Both the position numbers and the translations under genes were made by a program. 7,073 nucleotides of DNA from the NCBI GenBank assembly GCA_020444985.1, contig JAGRHK010000081.1, positions 1 to 7,073 on the forward strand, written 5' to 3'. The stretch's first letter is position 1; each line of letters starts with the position of its first letter. This document shows, piece by piece, positions 6,071 to 7,073 of the stretch. The DNA is from Candidatus Competibacteraceae bacterium. Its GTDB lineage: Bacteria; Pseudomonadota; Gammaproteobacteria; Competibacterales; Competibacteraceae. Below the pieces are notes generated by a model. The model did no database searches, was not told the DNA's origin, and saw only the letters and a list, made by a program, of their open reading frames with translations.

Positions 6071-6712
6071 TCAACCTTCTACTGTAACCCGACGCAGATC
6101 GCGATAGATCTTCATGACCCGGACTGGATAAGATGAACGTTTACCCAGGCTGCCGTTATATCTCAGCAACGCCCGGCGCAGATTTCCAGAATAATTCTTC
6201 AGGTAATTCACCAGAATCCGCGAACCAACGCGGATATTTTTGGCCGGATCAAACAACTGGTGGGAACCGCCAATTTCCCTGACCTTCTTGGCGTGGGAAC
6301 GCGGCATCACTTGCATGAGGCCCCGAGCGCCAACCCGACTCACGGCTCTTTCCCGGAAGGTGGATTCGACTGCGATGATAGCCAGGATCAATTCTGGATC
6401 CAGTTGGTGTTTCTTGGCGTTGCGGATCGCTTCGCGCACAATATATCGGGCTTTATCTTCAGAAACCCGGTATTTACGCTGAATATGCCCGGAAAGACGA
6501 TTAACTTTCCGTTCTTCGGCAGGCGAGGCAGCGATGGAGCTGGCGGCGGTGTCTTCCGCTTCCACAGCCGTGGCGACTTGAATGGACTCATCGCCACGGA
6601 CCGTCTCCGGCGATCGAGCCAGCGTTGTGGCGGGCATCAGCATGACCGCACACAGCAGACCTGACTTAAGGGTCAGAGCAAGCCTTTCCTTGACATATTC
6701 CGTGAATTCCAT
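6071..6712 (-). CDS. Small exported lytic transglycosylase (SLT domain, GH23 type)
   Basis: Predicted to cleave the MurNAc-GlcNAc bond of peptidoglycan in the periplasm, forming 1,6-anhydro-MurNAc ends. It has 213 residues. Residues 1-32 look like a Sec signal peptide (charged start, hydrophobic core about 14-28, cleavage near LA/RSPE); no lipobox Cys is placed for lipoprotein anchoring. A low-complexity acidic/Ala linker (about 35-68) precedes the SLT domain (about 100-200): catalytic Glu116 in AIIAVESTF, GLMQVMP (131-137), LFDPAKNIRVGSRIL (153-167) and a RYNGS variant of the usual AYNAG motif (174-178). It has no separate substrate-binding domain such as LysM, so it is a minimal enzyme; which Slt/Mlt subgroup it belongs to is not resolved. 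GGAGG sits five bases before the ATG. It has a long structured upstream region, described separately. Confidence 0.92.
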   Translation of the reverse strand: MEFTEYVKERLALTLKSGLLCAVMLMPATTLARSPETVRGDESIQVATAVEAEDTAASSIAASPAEERKVNRLSGHIQRKYRVSEDKARYIVREAIRNAKKHQLDPELILAIIAVESTFRERAVSRVGARGLMQVMPRSHAKKVREIGGSHQLFDPAKNIRVGSRILVNYLKNYSGNLRRALLRYNGSLGKRSSYPVRVMKIYRDLRRVTVEG

Positions 6713-6717
6713 AAAGA

Positions 6718-6722
6718 CCTCC
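6718..6722 (-). promoter_or_regulatory. Strong Shine-Dalgarno for the transglycosylase
   Basis: GGAGG on the - strand lies five bases before the ATG. A 5-bp hairpin (ATCAG/CTGAT, 6730-6745) lies seven bases upstream. The core contains a GGA triplet, the last of the series in the leader. Confidence 0.8.
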
Positions 6723-6840
6723 GTCGTTGATCAGCACGAACTGATAGTGCTCGATGGACTCGTATTCCCTGTACCTTGAAAGTCCTCCCTGAACCATCCG
6801 GATCATTCCGGTCCGTCTTCCGAGTCCGACCTAAGCAACT

Positions 6841-6870
6841 CCGGTTCGAGGCGCCAGCCTCGGCAACCGG
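6841..6870 (-). other. Strong RNA hairpin within the GGA-rich leader
   Basis: In + coordinates CCGGTT (6841-6846) and CGAGGC (6847-6852) pair with AACCGG (6865-6870) and GCCTCG (6857-6862). The result is 12 base pairs with a two-base GC bulge and a four-base loop. On the - strand one GGA follows immediately at its 3' foot (AACCGGAG). No T-run follows on either strand, so it does not look like a terminator. Confidence 0.65.
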
Positions 6871-6949
6871 CGTCGCCTGACGTTCCTAAACCGTGATTTA
6901 CACTTCGCGAGCCTATGGCAGGAACATACTGCAATACAGCATTGCGATA

Positions 6950-7073
6950 TTATGAAAGCACAGACGAAAATCGTTTTGCAAGTATTTAATTGCCAAATTA
7001 ATATTTCAAAAAATTGAATAAAGTAATTTTGTTGATAAATTTTTTATCTTTTTATTTATTTAAAACAAATAGT
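6950..7073. other. AT-rich non-coding island at the right edge
   Basis: Positions 6961-7073 contain only 20 G or C bases out of 113, a sharp departure from the moderately GC-rich genes to the left. It contains A and T tracts, an AT-only style hairpin (GATAAA/TTTATC, 7034-7048) followed by T-rich sequence, and no open frame of note. It could be an UP-element-bearing promoter region, a shared divergent promoter with a gene beyond the window, or the edge of an acquired segment. Confidence 0.6.
6981..7009 (-). promoter_or_regulatory. Candidate promoter for the transglycosylase leader
   Basis: On the - strand TTGAAA (7004-7009) and AATACT (6981-6986) are separated by 17 bases, matching nine of twelve consensus positions inside very AT-rich DNA. 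The predicted start near 6974 would give a leader of about 260 bases. An isolated CATAAT at 6949-6954 is an alternative -10 without a good -35. AT-rich DNA yields such matches by chance. Confidence 0.3.

Larger units (their letters stand above)
6713..6890 (-). promoter_or_regulatory. GGA-rich structured leader upstream of the transglycosylase
   Basis: This stretch has no convincing gene. On the - strand (sense for the downstream gene) there are 11 GGA triplets between 6886 and 6720, against two on the opposite strand; seven are CGGA. GGA-starting positions in + coordinates, as TCC: 6720, 6766, 6783, 6786, 6797, 6807, 6812, 6819, 6825, 6840, 6884. Hairpins are at 6841-6870 (strong), 6798-6811 and 6730-6745. 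Dense GGA triplets are the hallmark of CsrA/RsmA-binding RNAs, so a Csr-regulated 5' UTR or a Csr-sponge-like RNA is a reasonable hypothesis. Transcription is inferred, not shown. I recognise no named riboswitch. Confidence 0.4.

Noticed and set aside
6666..6806. 46-codon - strand frame overlapping the start of the transglycosylase gene out of frame (possible leader peptide)
   Set aside because: The ATG lies in a small hairpin with only a poor ribosome-binding site, and the peptide shows no recognisable features. Kept only as a remote possibility.
6713..6890. Known riboswitch (c-di-GMP, c-di-AMP, cobalamin, TPP or similar) upstream of the transglycosylase
   Set aside because: c-di-AMP (ydaO-type) switches do precede some cell-wall hydrolases, but I could not find their conserved core or that of c-di-GMP-I in the sequence.
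6978..6996. sigma54-like TGGCA...TTGC on the - strand upstream of the transglycosylase
   Set aside because: The GG and GC elements are 13 bases apart instead of the required 10, so it does not fit a -24/-12 promoter.

Overview
This window reads as ordinary core chromosome of a gammaproteobacterium. The basis is the gene set and order: divergent ispB and rplU-rpmA-obg-proB, an E. coli-like IspB, a ProB with a C-terminal PUA domain, and a DUF1285 protein. Base composition is moderately GC-rich except for a very AT-rich right end. I cannot name the genus from sequence alone.

Layout, left to right. A periplasmic di-haem cytochrome c peroxidase (+, 68-1069) converges on proB (-), with a perfect 14-bp inverted repeat between them. 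A leftward block follows: rplU (L21), rpmA (L27), obg/cgtA (ribosome-assembly GTPase) and proB (glutamate 5-kinase). A strong intrinsic terminator lies between rpmA and obg, and a short heptamer repeat array lies between obg and proB. The 178-bp gap between rplU and ispB holds two good sigma70-type promoters pointing away from each other. ispB (polyprenyl diphosphate synthase, quinone side chain) runs rightward and is followed 15 bp later by tRNA-Pro(CGG). Two leftward genes then follow: a DUF1285 protein and a small exported lytic transglycosylase of the SLT family.

The last 361 bases hold no recognisable gene. They appear to be the upstream region of the transglycosylase: an AT-rich, promoter-like stretch (about 18% G+C over the final 113 bases), then a roughly 170-nt potential leader. 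On the transcribed strand that leader has 11 GGA triplets, one strong hairpin and several weaker ones.

Functionally, rplU, rpmA and obg belong to 50S subunit structure and assembly; ispB, proB and tRNA-Pro are housekeeping. The peroxidase and transglycosylase act in the periplasm or envelope. I found no mobile element, CRISPR array, defence system or biosynthetic cluster. The least explained sequence is the GGA-rich leader with its AT-rich flank. Other points worth checking are the obg-proB heptamer array, the ccp/proB palindrome, and the terminator that splits the ribosomal protein genes from obg.
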